From Mycteria americana (Eukaryota; Chordata; Aves; Ciconiiformes; Ciconiidae): a stretch of 64,000 nt of DNA. Below, piece after piece: positions 37,398-48,400 of this stretch. Within the stretch, counting starts at the first letter, position 1, and each line of letters begins with the position of its first letter. The notes under the pieces were generated by a model. That model worked only from the letters and a program-made list of their open reading frames with translations. It was not told the DNA's origin and searched no databases. Location: the NCBI RefSeq assembly GCF_035582795.1, contig NC_134367.1, positions 8,199,562 through 8,263,561 of the forward strand, given 5' to 3'. The position numbers were made by a program, and so were the translations under genes.

Positions 37398-40300
37398 ATG
37401 GCAGCCGCCTGGGGGAGGCTGTTGCCGCGAAGTGCCGCGGCGGGGGCGGTGGGCCTCGCCGCCGCCCGGCCCGCTCTGCCCGGCAGTGAGGACCGTCCGT
37501 GCCCCTTATCCCCCGCCTGCCTGGTGCCCTCTTCCTCCGCGGCTGCCCGCGGCCTCTCCCTGTCCTTCAGCGCGCCCCGGCGCGTTTGCCCAGAGAGCGG
37601 GGTCGGGTGGGGTGTGCTCGGTGGGGCTGCCCGGGCCTGCTTTGCGGGAGTGGGATCTCGAACTGCGCAACTGTTGGGGACTGTTCAACTTGAAAACACG
37701 GGGGTTTTAAAACTATTTTATTTTTGCAGGGTGGTTTTCTTCCTCGGGGTATCGAATTAACAGCGATGGAAAGCCAGCAAAATTTCAGCCACCTCCAAAG
37801 CCCGTCATTATTGACAAGCAGAAGCAGAGAGAGGAGAGGAGGTAGGGTGTCCTGGTGCTTGTCACAGTGGGCTTGTGTTCATGTCTGCTGTCAGGCTGGT
37901 AATAGTGTGAGCACTTCCTTAAAGCTCCAAGGCATTATTACACAAAAAGTTCTAGCAAAGACCATTTATGTTGAAATATGTTTAAAACACCTTAAAATAC
38001 TGTGTTCTGGAGTTCCTGAAAGCAGTGAAACATGAAAAAAATGTATAGCAGTAAACGCTTTTGCAAATTATGGGGTTAATGTGTTAATGTGGGTTTTATG
38101 TGGTTAATGTGTGAGGTTCTCTCTGTTAAAGGCATGCATCTCTTCAGTATGCCACAAGGTGACAGGGACATGGGTCCTGTGTCTGCTTTTGCCTTGGACC
38201 TTGAGATCTACTCTGAGCGCATACGTTACTGTTTGTGAAATGGAGCTGATGTCAGCAGTGGTAACCTTCATGAAACGTCTCTTGTTCTGAGTACTTTTGT
38301 TGTCACCTCCGCCCGTTTGCATTGCTTTAAATGGCACAGTGGTTAAAACTGCAGTGCTGTGTCTGGAAGGAGAGTGACAGTACTGTATTGTTCATCTCCC
38401 CCCCCAAAAAAAAACAAACCTGTAGCATGTAGGCAGCCTAAGGAGTGGGGAAGGTATTAAAAATCAGATTGTAAAAATTTCCACTCCATCTTCAGATCTG
38501 TTAATGGAAATATCTTTAAGAAGTGAAGAGTCTACATGGCTCTTCTAAGAAATGCAGGGTGTGATGCGGCAGCTGGGCAGAACAGGGAGCTACATTTAAA
38601 TGATGTTTTATTCTCCTGAGACTGTGCAGCTTTGAAGATCATGAGAGGGCTTGATGTTGTTTATTGTCTGTGTGGCTGCCCGTAGGCAGCAGCACCAGCC
38701 AGAACCTCTGTGCTGCCACATGCGTTGCCCTGTGATCCCCCGGCAGCCCCCGTAAGGTTTGTGAGGCAGGTTTGCATTTGTTATCCTTTTCTGTGTTGGG
38801 CACTTCTCTCCTGGCCAGATCCAGGACTTTAAGATAACGTCTGTTCTAGTGAATTAAACGTGTCCAGCTTCATCCTCTAGCTCTGAGGCCAAGCAGTCTT
38901 ACCCTCCAAACCAGAGCGACCACATCCAAATGGTCTCTTGGAAATGGTCCTCGGCGCAGGCCAATACCGTATCAGGAAGTGTGCCTTAGACTGAGCAGTC
39001 AGACAATTGAGTTTGAGAGCATGAGGAAATTCCTTGCCATGGTTTAATTTATTGGAGCAGAAAATAGTTTTAAGAGTCCCTTTAAGCTGCTCTAACACAA
39101 AAGGACGTTTATGTGGTGTCTCCTATAGGCTCTGTTTGGCTGTTTGTAAAAACTGGTAATAGATTGTTCCGTATCTGTTACTATAAAGTCATCAAACATT
39201 AAATGTTCTGTCACATGGATGACAAGTAAACCATGAAATAACCTGTTCCTAAGCTGTGGCAGCAGTAACTGAACTGTCCTCTTTCAGTCAGCTCCTCTGA
39301 GACCAACATTTATTGTTGGTTTTGAAAAACATCCGTTTAAAAGAACAAAACAAAAAAAAAACCCAACAACAAAAAAGCCCCACAAAAAATCTTTTGGATA
39401 ACAAAAAAAAATTTGTAACTTCATGAACTGCAGTTCATATCTCTGAAAAGGCAACTGGTATTGGTGATTAACAGGTGGTAATTTTTACTTTTTAGGCCAA
39501 ATACTTGGATTTCTCTAGTACTTTTTATGCAAAAAACTTTTGTTTGATGCTTACAAAAGTTTGGAATTTCTTATAGGTTCTTGAGCCCTGAATTTATACC
39601 TCCGAGAGGGAGAACAGATCCTCTTAAATTCTATATAGAAAGGAAGGATATGATACAGAGACGAAAAGTCTTCAACATCCCAGAGTTCTATGTTGGTCAG
39701 TAACAGAACTTTCATAATTTTGTCAATATTGTTCATTGGGTGGGGTAGTAAAAAGCGTGGTCGGATGTTGTAGAATATCACAGACCATCACAGTATCAGG
39801 TGTGTCAGATGAACTAGTCTGTGTTTCTATGCTTACTACTTCATCTTTTAATTTCATATTTATATCCAGTTTCCATTAAAAATGTAATACTAATGTTTGC
39901 TGTGTGTTGGGGGTTTTTTTTAAATCCTGGCCCTTTAGCATATGGTTTACCAGTAAAGCTCAAGAAAGGAAAATACATTATATTATTTTATTCAATTTCC
40001 ATGGTGAAGAGTAAAAAATAAAGGTGAAGGTCTAAAGTTGAAGAAGCTTCATAGTTAACCTGCAGAATCACTTTAACATAAATTAATTCAGGGTATGTTA
40101 GAAGTTTATTCTGTTTCTGGCAGTTTTTAGTGCAAAATAAAGCATTTTCAAAATGCACCTAAATATGTGCACTCTGTGACTCTTTCCCCACATTTTGGTA
40201 TGTGTTTACTCCAACAGTCTGGGTTGTTTTTTTTTTTTGGCAGGCAGTGTACTCGCCGTTACCACTGCAGATCCATATGCCAATGATAAGGTTAACCGGT

Positions 40301-43285
40301 TTGTAGGCATCTGCATTCAAAGAGGAGGGAAAGGACTTGGCGCTACCTTTGTCCTTCGGAACGTTATAGAAGACCAAGGTGGGTTTTTAACTGTGGTAAT
40401 TATGCTGGAGCTGGTAAGCAAAAAATGTTGAAGTTGTACGTGAAGGGATATCTGGTGTAGAAATTTCATCTGCAGAGAGGATGACAACAGATTAAAGTGA
40501 AATCGTGAGTCTGCCTACTAGGGGATACTGCAAGTTTAAAACTGTATACACAGAGATGTTGACACGCTATATATTTGAAGGCATGGAACTGCTTAGTAAT
40601 TTTTTGTCTATATACTTAGTGATTTTTAGATCTGTATTCTGAGGAGACTGAATGTGATCCGCTATGGCTGTGCTTATATTTGACCCTGGGCAGTCTACTG
40701 CTAGCCATGTAAATACTAGCCCAGTTTGAGCACTGTGTATTTGCATGAACTGTTTAACAAGCAACAGATTAGCAGAGTTTTATAGAATCATTAAGGTTGG
40801 AAAAGACCTCTCGGATCATCTGGTCCAACCAGCACCTCCATGCCTACTAAACCATGTCCTAAAGTGCCATATCTACAAGTTTTTTGAACTCCTCCAAGGA
40901 TGGTGACTCCACCACCTCTCTGGGCAGCCTGTTCCAATGCTTGATAACCCTTTCGGTGAAGTAAAATTTCCCAATATCCAGTCTAAACCTCCCCTGGTGC
41001 ATTTGAGGCCATTTGAGGCCAACTTGAGGCCGTTTCCTCTTGTCCTATCACTTGTTACCTGGGAGAAGAGACCGACCCCCACCTCTCTACAACCTCCTTT
41101 CAGGTAGTTGTAGGGAGCGATAAGGTCTCCCCTCAGCCTCCTTTTCTCCAGGCTAAACAACCCCAGCTCCCTCAGCCGCTCCTCATCAGCCTTGTGCTCC
41201 AGACCCTTCACCAGCTTCATTGCCCTTCTCTGGACACGCTCCAGCACCTCAATGTCTCTCTTGTAGTGGGGGGCCCAAAACTGAACACAGTATTCGAGGT
41301 GCGGCCTCACCAGTGCCAAGTACAGGGGGACAATCACTTCCCTAGTCCTGCTGGCCATACTATTTTTGATAGAAGCCAGGATGCCATTGGCTTTCTTGGC
41401 CACCTGGGCACACTGCTGGCTCATATTCAGGCGGCTGTCGACCAACACCCCCAGGTCCTTTTCTGCCTGGCAGCTTTCCAGCCACTCTTCCCCAAGCCTG
41501 TAGCGTTGCATGGGGTTGCTGTGGCCCAAGTGCAGGACCTTGCACTTGGCCTTGTTGAACCTCATACAATTGGCCCCAGCCCATCGATCCAGCCTGTCCA
41601 GGTCCCTCTGCAGAGCCTTCCTCCCCTCAAGCAGATCAACACTCCTACCCCATTTGGTGTAATCTGCAAACTTACTGAGGGTGCACTCAATCCCCTCATC
41701 CAGATCATTGATAAAGAATGAAAGAGATAAAGAATAGGAAGAATCTATTATAATAGATTCTGTTTTATGACAGAATGGGGGGAGATGCAAATACTGATGT
41801 TCTGAAAGCAAACACAAAATGGGTGGGTGTCTCTATATACACTATACATACAACAAGATAGCCATTCAATGTCTCTTAAGCCATTCTGTTATCAAAGACT
41901 TGACTTACAAAAGAAAGTTACATTTGCCTGTGCAGACACAAATGCACACGTACATACACATGCACACAGCACTGTATAGTGTAGTTCTCTGGTAAGTAAA
42001 AAGCAGTTCTTGAATAACACAGGAATGTATAACACTGAATACTAATTTGGTGTTAGTATTTCTAATTAATTTGGTTCATTAAACCAGACTTTCTCTCTCA
42101 AAGGTGTTGAAATATGTTATGAACTATACAGTCCTCGAATCCAGGCAATCGAGGTTCTGAAGCTAGAAAAGAGGCTGGATGACAACCTGATGTACCTGCG
42201 AGATGCCCTCCCTGAATATAGTACTTTTGATATGAATATGAAACCTGTGTCTCGTTTAGACCATGAAGAAATTCCTGTAAACAAGGTAGGAACCACATGT
42301 TTCAGAGGGAAAGTGGAAGATAATTTAGGTAACTTTTCTATCTGACTGATATCCTGGAAGGCCGTTAAACACCTCTCCATTGCATTAGTTACCAGCGTGA
42401 CAAAAGTATACAAAATAAGGCAAGTCTTTATGCCATTGCTATAGTGAAAGAATGTTGAGAATGTAAGTAGCTACCATCCTCAGTAGTTAATTTTGAAGAC
42501 ATACAAGGAGTAGCAGCCCCCACATGCCTCTATATAACACTGTGCAGAGAGGAAAGCTTTTCTTACAGAAATGTTATTGGTAATGTTGTTAACTGAGTTG
42601 GGAGTGGTAGGAGTCAGGAAAGAAGGTAAGACTGGAAGAGTCAGCTAAAATCCGCGTCTCGGAGAAGATCCAGAAACCAGCAGACCCTGTCAGAGTGTTG
42701 TCTAGAAACTCAGTAACTCACAGTGGTTGTTCCTCCCTTTCCCCATCATGCTACTTTTCCTTAATAAGGAGTACAACTACAAAACATGAGTTAACTTCAC
42801 TTTGTGTCAATTTAAGGATTGTGTAATAAATCAAGACTGTTAATTAAAAATGTTACAAGATACTATGACAACAGTCCTGTAGACGCAAAGAATTCCTTTT
42901 CTCCTAATAGTGTAGAGTAGTAGTTCCTTCACATACTGACAAATTGCTCTGTTTTCTCTTACTTTCCTTCTGTTAGAGCAGCAGTTGTCTCACCTTTTGC
43001 TAAGCTCACAATCAAAATTCTGATTACTTAATACCTTTTGATTTAATTTTTTTTAATCTTTCACCCCAGCTGCAGGTACGAATGAAACCTAAACCATGGT
43101 CAAAACGGTGGGAAAGGCCAAAATACAATATAAAAGGAATAAAGTTTGAGCTACCTGAAACAAAAATGAAAGCAGCACAGAAGTGGAGCCAGCCATGGCT
43201 AGAGTTTGATATGCTGCGAGAATATGATACTTCAAAAATAGAGGAGAAAATTTGGAAAGAAGTGAATGAAGAGCTTAAAAAATAA
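37398..43285 (+). CDS. MRPL19: Mitochondrial ribosomal protein L19 (bL19m), six coding exons
   Basis: The product is a protein of the large (39S) mitochondrial ribosomal subunit and contains the bacterial L19 fold. Coding exons are 37398-37485, 37730-37841, 39577-39695, 40244-40378, 42104-42285 and 43070-43285. All introns are GT/AG and all phases agree, giving 283 aa (human is about 292). Residues 1-30 ([16 protein letters not shown]...) have arginines and no acidic residue, a typical mitochondrial presequence. Recognisable segments follow: FQPPPKPVI (about 48-56), [19 protein letters not shown] (67-85), [15 protein letters not shown] and [15 protein letters not shown] in the L19 domain (about 111-145), [13 protein letters not shown], and the end [13 protein letters not shown] and [16 protein letters not shown]. 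The ATG sits in a good context (GCCATGG). An in-frame ATG at 37182 has no stop before it and would add 72 residues if transcription began further upstream, but that segment lacks family similarity. A CR1 fragment occupies intron 4. Confidence 0.97.
40782..41718 (-). mobile_element. CR1 LINE 3' fragment in MRPL19 intron 4, copy B
   Basis: This fragment is a close relative of copy A and encodes the same part of ORF2 in one long minus-strand frame (RINDL-type start, [51 protein letters not shown]). The catalytic-type motif reads FADYTKWGR instead of FADDTKLGG, so a key aspartate codon is lost and the frame cannot encode an active enzyme. It is 5'-truncated at about 41718, near the FIND(L) segment. 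The 3' tail is degraded (TAGAATCATTAAGGTTGG at 40783). A local triplication of a TTGAGGCC-containing unit of about 10 bp at 41003-41032 is absent from copy A. The element lies antisense to MRPL19, between exons 4 and 5. Confidence 0.95.
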
Positions 43286-43394
43286 TAATGGTTTTCGCAG
43301 TCTAGGAATTACTGAGAAAATTAATATTTACTTTGAATTTACTGTGTGGATTACCACTTGTCAAGTTTTGTAACTATACATAGGCAAAATACAA

Positions 43395-43400
43395 AATAAA
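43395..43400 (+). terminator. MRPL19: MRPL19 polyadenylation signal AATAAA
   Basis: A canonical AATAAA lies 110 bp after the stop codon, followed within 40 bp by a GTGT-containing stretch (about 43427-43441) that suits a downstream element. It implies a short 3' UTR of about 130 nt. It is the nearest canonical signal after the stop. Confidence 0.75.
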
Positions 43401-43440
43401 GTTAACTTTTCCAGAAAATTTCAAAGTGTACAAACTGTTG

Positions 43441-45496
43441 TGGTTGAACACTACCTTTCTGTTCCTGAAAACAGCCACTCCTTTTTCTGAGGAGTGTAAC
43501 GCTATATTCACCCCTTCTCCAGAAATGAGAAGCCTCCTTTTTTAAATTACAGTTAACTAAGAGGGGTTTGCATCACCCATTCACTTGTCATTTCCAAACA
43601 CTTCTGTTACTTCTCTCTTTGCAGGCTAGGTAGTGGCCAGTTGTAGAACTGCTTGGCTATAGCAGGGAAGTAGATGTGTCTGAGCCAACCATACACTCTC
43701 AGAGAAAGTGCTGTTTAGTTTTCCTGTTAAAAAAAGATTATGTTTCTGATAAAGCAGCAATACTAATCCGCCAACAGAGCAGCAAATACAAGTACTCTGA
43801 AATCAGTTTTGAAGAACTGAGCCAGTTTAAGCCAAGTCATGTGAATTAGTGTAAGGTTCATGATGAAGTGTTCACAAAGTGTCAGAGTAGGTTCTCAATA
43901 CTGGGACAGCTCATAAAAGTATTTCCATAGTAGAAGCACACAGGGGTTCTGAGCTCAAGTGTTAGCTGCCTTCCCATGCTTACAAGTAATCTTTCTTCCA
44001 GAAAGAAACATCTACAGAGCTAAATTGTGATAGAACATCTATTATATTTTTATAGTAGCACAAGGCTGGTTGCTTCAGGGGAGACATTTAGCTGAGACGA
44101 GACAAAGGAGAACAAGAGAAAAGCAATGAGATCATGAGCTTGTGGTGATTGCTGATCAGCTATTGCATTTTGGTTGGCATTCTGAGAGGAAAAGCAACAG
44201 AAACTCACCATTATTAGAAAGCAGGATTTGCAGCATAACTCATAACTCCTGAAGGTAATGAAGGCTAATGGTGTCAGAGATTTTTTCATAGTTCTAATAA
44301 TTCTTGTCACATGTTAAAGAAGTGAACTGTAGGAGTCATTAACACAGCAAAATATTTTTTAATTTTCAAAATAAAACAATTATTGTAAAAGTCATCTTTT
44401 GTCTGTAACATTGATCAAAGCTATGTACAATTAAAATATTTTACAAAAATATATTTTTAACTTAAAAAATATAAAAGAAATCATATGGATTAAGTCTGCA
44501 AGAGTTAAGTTCTAGTCCCAGAAGATTTTGGAGAAACACAGTCACAAACAAGCATACAGAGTCTGTGAGGCACTAGTTTCTAAAATAAAGCATCCTTGTT
44601 ATTCTATAAGACTACTTACTGGAAATACACAAAGTTATAAAACATTAGAAATCTAATATGGGTATGATGAAGTAAGGTTCAGTAGATCTTACTGGGAAGC
44701 AAAATGAAGACCTTTCCTAGAGTTTCAGTTACTAGAAAGTAACTGAAGTTGTTCTTGTGCTTCTCATCATCAAGATGTCTGTTACTAAAAGCCTGATAAA
44801 GCAAGATGTGTGACAACTCCAGGTGCGCGCATGTAAGCCTGTATCACTCAAGTACAAAAGTATGCACATCAGACTGTCTTCACTGCGCATTTGCTCTTCC
44901 CTAGACATTCTCCTGTGCAGCTCTTACCTCACTGAACCCACATTTACCATCAACAAATATTCAAACTCCTCACCTGCACACAGGCTTCTCGTTTCTGTAT
45001 CGGGGTCAAAACCGCTGCGACATTATGAATTCTTTTTCATTAGGGATGGCTTAACGATAACCCCACCAAAATCACTGTGGACCACAAGTAGAAGAGCTCA
45101 ATGACTGCTGAGTCAAGAGAGTGATATTTAGCAATGTAATACTGAAAACAGCTTGTAAAGTTGGTTGCTCACTAGTAGCGATAAACCTTACAGGCACTCA
45201 CTCTCTTTCCAGGAATCCTTCCAAAAAGGATAAAGCAATAAAGCATTGTCATACATTTTAGAATGCCTGAACCATCGCTTTACTTTGACAACTGTAACTT
45301 CTAAGAAGACCCCTTAACCTAGGAGTAGATGGCAGAAAACATTTGGAATAAAAATCCTCAAGTATTTAGCAATAAGACAGTGATTACCACTAAATCTTTG
45401 AGGAGGCAGGGTCCACTAATTAGATTTCATATTAGAACTGGTTTAGTGGTAATACCAGGCTTGTTTCAGTAATATAAATGTTCCTTCAAAAATTTC
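43441..45496. other. Convergent interval between MRPL19 and GCFC2; includes the GCFC2 3' UTR
   Basis: No third gene is seen. The part nearest 45496 must be GCFC2 3' UTR, since GCFC2 is transcribed leftward into it. The minus strand has no AATAAA close to the GCFC2 stop. ATTAAA (minus, 44363-44358) is the best candidate I found. AT-rich, low-complexity DNA surrounds 44341-44475. Confidence 0.6.
44358..44363 (-). terminator. GCFC2: Candidate GCFC2 polyadenylation signal ATTAAA
   Basis: The plus strand reads TTTAAT, the complement of the common variant signal ATTAAA. It would give GCFC2 a 3' UTR of about 1.1 kb that ends roughly 0.9 kb before the MRPL19 signal, so the two mature transcripts would not overlap. 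Other variant signals cannot be excluded by eye. Confidence 0.35.
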
Positions 45497-48400
45497 CTAT
45501 TTCCCAATCATGGATTTAAGGTGTTCAAGTTTGTACTCTTCAATGAAGTCTTCAACAATATGCAGAGCTTTGACCTTCACCAGCAGGAGAAGAACTTCTT
45601 TTGTTTCATCACTGTTGGGGGAAAAAAAAAAAAAAAACCACCACCACTTTCATATAGCAACACTTTTATGTACCTGACTTTTAAGTAAACTTTATGTTTG
45701 TTACTTTTAAAGAGAGTCGGGTATCTCTCCTTGGCCCCCTGTCATCAGGTGACCTTGGCTACAGCGATCAGTAACAGTACCCAACATTATCACCCCAAAC
45801 TGTCACATTAAGCTAGAACTGCAGCAGCACTCCTTTACATTATGGACTCCATCTTTGGTTTTACCTATGTATGTGATGACAACATCCCTGAAAGCGTCAA
45901 ATATGAGAGACTTAAGGAAGAAATATTTAACACATCGGATACGAGGAAGTGCTTGAATCCCAAGGAAAGCCTTATCTGTTACCTGTGGTTATTCTTGTGT
46001 AGCGTATGGGCACACTGCAGCAAGTGCTGGCAGAAGTTCAGTAACTCAGGGAGAGTTGATCCACTTTTAAGATCTTGGAACCATCTTTCTGGGAGGCACG
46101 CAACCACCTGTTCTCACAAAAAGTATTTGGAAAGGTTTAAAAAGAAAAGTCTTTCAATATAACCAAGTCACATCACTTCTGACAGGGAATTTTCTTTTTG
46201 GCAGGTTCAGTCATTATTAGTGTGTTTTTTCTTTGAAACCAACATTGATTATCCCTACAAGTAGTTATTCTTAAGAACCTATGAACCAATGTTTGCTCTA
46301 AAATGCTTTTATGCACCAAGGTAATCAAAAATTTTAAGTTTTTTAAAAAAATAAATGTTTAAATTTAAAATTTTTTTAATATTCCATCTTCAGTTTTGAC
46401 CCCTCTTAATGAAAAAAAAAAAAAAAAAGCTTTTAGCATACACCCTCTTCCAATGTTCATGTTATCTTTTACCTTATTACACTTTTCTATATTATCCGGC
46501 CCTGGTGGTGTGTTTAAGAGGTTCAGAAGAAGATAACGATTGAGCAACTTGCTCAGTCCCAAATCACGCACCGTATCTTCTTGTACAATCCCATCCCAAA
46601 GAAGAACATTGGAGAGCAGCTGCAGTAATGAAGAAACAGAGAATATGCATACTTGGTAGCTGGAGTTGTGCTAAAACTCAGTATTAAAAGTTTTATGTTT
46701 AAAAAATATATAATATTATGTCCATCCAATTTACTCAAAACTTCACTCTCTCCAAATTTACTGTCAGTTAGCCACTAATAAGCTGCATATAGTAAATAAT
46801 CTTATCAAGTAGGATTAACTAATTTTACATGTGCATATGAACTGTACCCCAATATGTGTATATATATGACCTCCCAAGGTAAGGAAGAACATTTTACCCT
46901 TCTAATAGGTTAACAATTTGCTAAGGCCCAAGTACAGAAGACGACTATGCTTTATTCTTTTCACAGAAAGGCTAGCAGTCAAATCTGAAAGCGTGAAAGA
47001 AGGAAAGAGTATTCAAGACTGTCCTGGTTTTGGCTGGGATAGAGTTAATTTTCTTCCTAGTAGCTGGTATAGTGCTGTGTTTTGGATTTAGTATGAGAAT
47101 AATGTGATAACACACTGATGTTTTAGTTGTTGCTGAGCAGTACTTATACTACTCAAGGACTTTTCAGCTTCCTGTGCTCTGCCAGGTGCACAAGAAACTG
47201 GGGAGGGGGACGGGGGGGACACACAGCCAGGACAGCTGACCCAAACTGACCAAAGGACTATTCCATACCATATGACATCATGCTCAGTATAGAAACTGGG
47301 GGGAGTTGGCCAGGGGCAGCGATTGTTGCTCGGGGATGGGCTGGGCATCGGTCAGTGGGTGGTGAGTGGTTGCATCACTTGTTTTGTTTTTTTCCCTGGG
47401 TTTTGTTCCTCTCTCTCTCCCCCCATCTCTCATTTTCCTTTTAATTACAATTTTAAATTATTATTATTATTTTATTTCAATTATTAAAGTGTTCTTATCA
47501 TCTCAGCCCACAAGTTTTCTTACTTGTGCTTTTCAGATTCTCTCCCCCATCCCACTGGGAGGGGGGAGGGTGAGCGAGCAGCTGCATGGTGCTTAGTTGC
47601 CAGCTGGGGTTAAACCACGACAAAGACACTCCCCCCCCTACGAGAAATACGGACCAAGAACAAGTGGCATCCAATTCTAAGCAAACCTTCAGAGAATCCA
47701 AGACAGAAGTAAAAAAAGTTACTACATCTGCTCAGGATAAGACTACACGGAGTCCCTCATAACACGAGGGAGATTAGTAGCCATGGATCATAGCAGCATT
47801 TTTTTTTTAGTTGATCTCAGTATTATTAGGTACTGAGAGTTTTCTTCTGTTGCTCCTATCACTATAAATCCTTATAATTGTTGTCATTTTTGAGTCTGAT
47901 GTAAGAACATGACTATTTTTTCCCTTAACTCCGAATACGTTAATTTTAATGTAACTGTTAACCTCAGGGTAATCTATTCTCACAGACACAGTGTGCTATC
48001 TGGGCAGTCACCAGTCAAAAAACACTCACAAAGCCCACCACCTTTGCACATTTTTCTGGAGTATCTGATGGGACACTTCCATCTAACTGCATGAGCGACT
48101 AAAACATAGATGAAAGAAAAAGGAGTGCTTCCACTGGCCAGCATTAATCAGGAAAGCCCACAGCGTAGTAACAAGAACCATGTTTAAGCCCTGAAGCCAC
48201 GCACTGTATCTACACTAGGCAAGTTGGGCAATACCAGGGTACAAACACTGAACTTCCCTCGTCTGTACTTTTGCATTAGAGGAGTTCCTGGCTCACCCAA
48301 GCCAGTTAGTATTCTTCCATACAATTTCTGGGCATGGTTTAGAGGCCATTCCTAATAAGCATTATGAAAATGGCAACCCATATTGAAAGACAGGGTTTAA

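Larger units (their letters stand above)
36900..37660 (+). promoter_or_regulatory. MRPL19: MRPL19 CpG island promoter
   Basis: This is the most GC- and CpG-dense stretch in the window. It spans the first exon and runs into intron 1. A TATA box is not seen, as expected for a housekeeping CpG-island promoter. The transcription start is probably between the NRF1 site and the ATG or slightly upstream, but cannot be fixed from sequence. Long frames on both strands here (for example minus 36778-37365) are the usual effect of few stop codons in GC-rich DNA. Confidence 0.85.

Noticed and set aside
36746-37489. Long frames on both strands across the MRPL19 CpG island, including minus 36778-37365
   Set aside because: Stop codons are rare in GC-rich DNA. 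The peptides are low complexity (Pro, Ala, Gly, Arg) and match no family.
46466-46472. Alternative donor GTGTAA shortly before the chosen donor of the GCFC2 exon 46473-46619
   Set aside because: It seemed needed when joining straight to the last exon, but the exon at 45983-46107 restores phase with the canonical AATAAG|GTAAAA donor and matches the family sequence.
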